From the NCBI GenBank assembly GCA_900551205.1, contig URUW01000101.1, positions 1 to 6,688 of the forward strand: a DNA stretch of 6,688 nucleotides. Direction: 5' to 3'. Numbering within the stretch: the first letter of the stretch is position 1; each line of letters begins with the position of its first letter. The notes under the pieces were generated by a model, which was given only the letters and a program-made list of their open reading frames with translations, had not been told where the DNA came from and ran no database searches. Source of the stretch: an uncultured Collinsella sp. Its GTDB lineage: Bacteria; Actinomycetota; Coriobacteriia; Coriobacteriales; Coriobacteriaceae. Position numbers and translations under genes: made by a program. Shown here piece after piece: positions 5,802 to 6,688 of the stretch.

Positions 5802-6688
5802 TATGCATTCACGACCTTTCCGGTTTCGCGATCGAGTTTTTGCGAGACGACGCGGCTGACGCCGTCGGCTTGCATCGAGACGCCGTAGAGAACGTCAGCG
5901 TCCTCCATAGTACGGCGCTGATGCGAGATAACCAAGAGCTGCGTATCGGAACGCAACACGTCGAGCGCGCCGATGAGCTTGGACAGGTTGGCGTCGTCAA
6001 GTGCCGCCTCGACCTCGTCCAGCACATAGAACGGCACCGTGCGCGTGCGGTACACGGCAAAGAGCAGGGCGAGTGCCGTCAGACTCTTCTCGCCGCCCGA
6101 CATGAGCATCATCTTGGTGATGCGCTTGCCGCGCGGCTGCGCCACGACCTCGATACCCGTCTCGCCCGGATGCTCAGGATCGGTCATCTCCAGATGAGCC
6201 TGGCCACCCGGGAACAGCATAGCGAAGATCTCGCGGAAGTTCGCGTCGACCTTCTCAAACGTCACAAGGAACGCCTTGCGCATCTTGCGATCAATAGCCA
6301 CCGTGATCTTGGTGAGCGCCTTACGCGCGCTCTCCAGATCGGCCAGCTGCTCCTCGGTGTAATCGGCGCGGCGCTTGAGCTGCTCGTACTCCTCCATGGC
6401 AACTTGGTTCACGGGACCAAGGTTGTTGATCTGGAGAACAAGCTGGTTGAGCTCGCGCTCGGCGGCATCGCGGTCCGTGGGCGCGGGAAGCATGAGCGCT
6501 TCCTCGAGTACCGTGTTGCCATCGGCGGTAATGGCCTTAATGGCGGCCTCTACCTGCACCTCGAGCTTGCCACGCGCGACCTTAAACTCGTTTTGCGTGG
6601 CGGTGGCAGTATCGACCTTCTCCTTAGCGCGGGCAACCTCTGCCTTGGCATCCTCGATGGTCTTCTTAAGCGAAGCGGAGTCCGCCTC
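5801..6688 (-). CDS. smc: Chromosome segregation protein SMC, C-terminal 295 residues
   Basis: The ATPase of the SMC-ScpAB condensin, which organises and separates daughter chromosomes. Only the end of the gene is here; the frame is open to the right edge, and full-length SMC is normally near 1,200 aa. Fragment residues 1-~135 are charged helix of the returning coiled coil, including the NLGPVNQVAMEEYEQLKRR junction typical of SMC. The ATPase half follows: signature LMSGGEKSLTALALLFAV at 194-211, Walker B FYVLDEVEAALDD at 220-232, and the H-loop ISHQRRTMEDADVLYGVSM at 254-272. An internal GTG at 6559 could mimic a start, but the frame and coiled-coil sequence continue upstream of it. It heads the visible part of the smc-ftsY-ffh operon and overlaps ftsY by one base. 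Confidence 0.97.
   Translation of the reverse strand, partial: EADSASLKKTIEDAKAEVARAKEKVDTATATQNEFKVARGKLEVQVEAAIKAITADGNTVLEEALMLPAPTDRDAAERELNQLVLQINNLGPVNQVAMEEYEQLKRRADYTEEQLADLESARKALTKITVAIDRKMRKAFLVTFEKVDANFREIFAMLFPGGQAHLEMTDPEHPGETGIEVVAQPRGKRITKMMLMSGGEKSLTALALLFAVYRTRTVPFYVLDEVEAALDDANLSKLIGALDVLRSDTQLLVISHQRRTMEDADVLYGVSMQADGVSRVVSQKLDRETGKVVNA

Noticed and set aside
4530..5888. A 452-codon open frame on the plus strand across ffh, ftsY and the smc end
   Set aside because: It is antisense to three genes with clear family motifs; long open frames opposite GC-rich genes are expected from codon bias, and it shows no recognisable domain or ribosome site.

Overview
The window looks like chromosomal core DNA from a GC-rich Gram-positive bacterium. 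Coriobacteriia, probably a Collinsella-like gut actinobacterium, is my best guess. That placement is inferred from GC-rich third codon positions, the smc-ftsY-ffh gene order usual in actinobacteria, and a ThyA of the Bacillus/Clostridium type; no database search was possible. No mobile element, CRISPR array, tRNA or rRNA was seen.

Left part (1-2358, all minus strand). A SpoU/TrmH-type RNA 2'-O-methyltransferase runs off the left edge with only its extreme C-terminus missing. It is separated by a weak hairpin terminator from a two-gene thymidylate operon, thyA-folA. ThyA makes dTMP and releases dihydrofolate; DHFR, encoded 9 nt downstream, reduces it back to tetrahydrofolate. The DHFR lacks the almost universal active-site Trp, having Val in its place.

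Middle (2359-3283). A 166-bp divergent control region separates thyA from a plus-strand gene for an unusual protein. This protein has an N-terminal DUF134 helix-turn-helix, then a NifX/NifB-type cofactor-binding domain, then a 35-residue tail made largely of His and Cys with three CxCH motifs. Two copies of a palindrome, TGACATATG(T/C)CAGA, lie 53 bp apart in the control region. They look like operators, most simply for autoregulation by the DUF134 protein. This is the most interesting part of the window. A strong bidirectional hairpin terminator (3347-3378) separates this gene from the convergent genes to its right.

Right part (3404-6688, minus strand). This is the tightly packed operon smc (C-terminal 295 residues only) - ftsY - ffh. 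smc and ftsY overlap by one base (TAATG), and the ribosome binding site of ffh overlaps the ftsY stop codon. Chromosome condensation (SMC) is thus coupled in expression to both GTPases of co-translational membrane targeting: FtsY, the SRP receptor, and Ffh, the SRP protein. The SRP RNA gene itself is not in the window.
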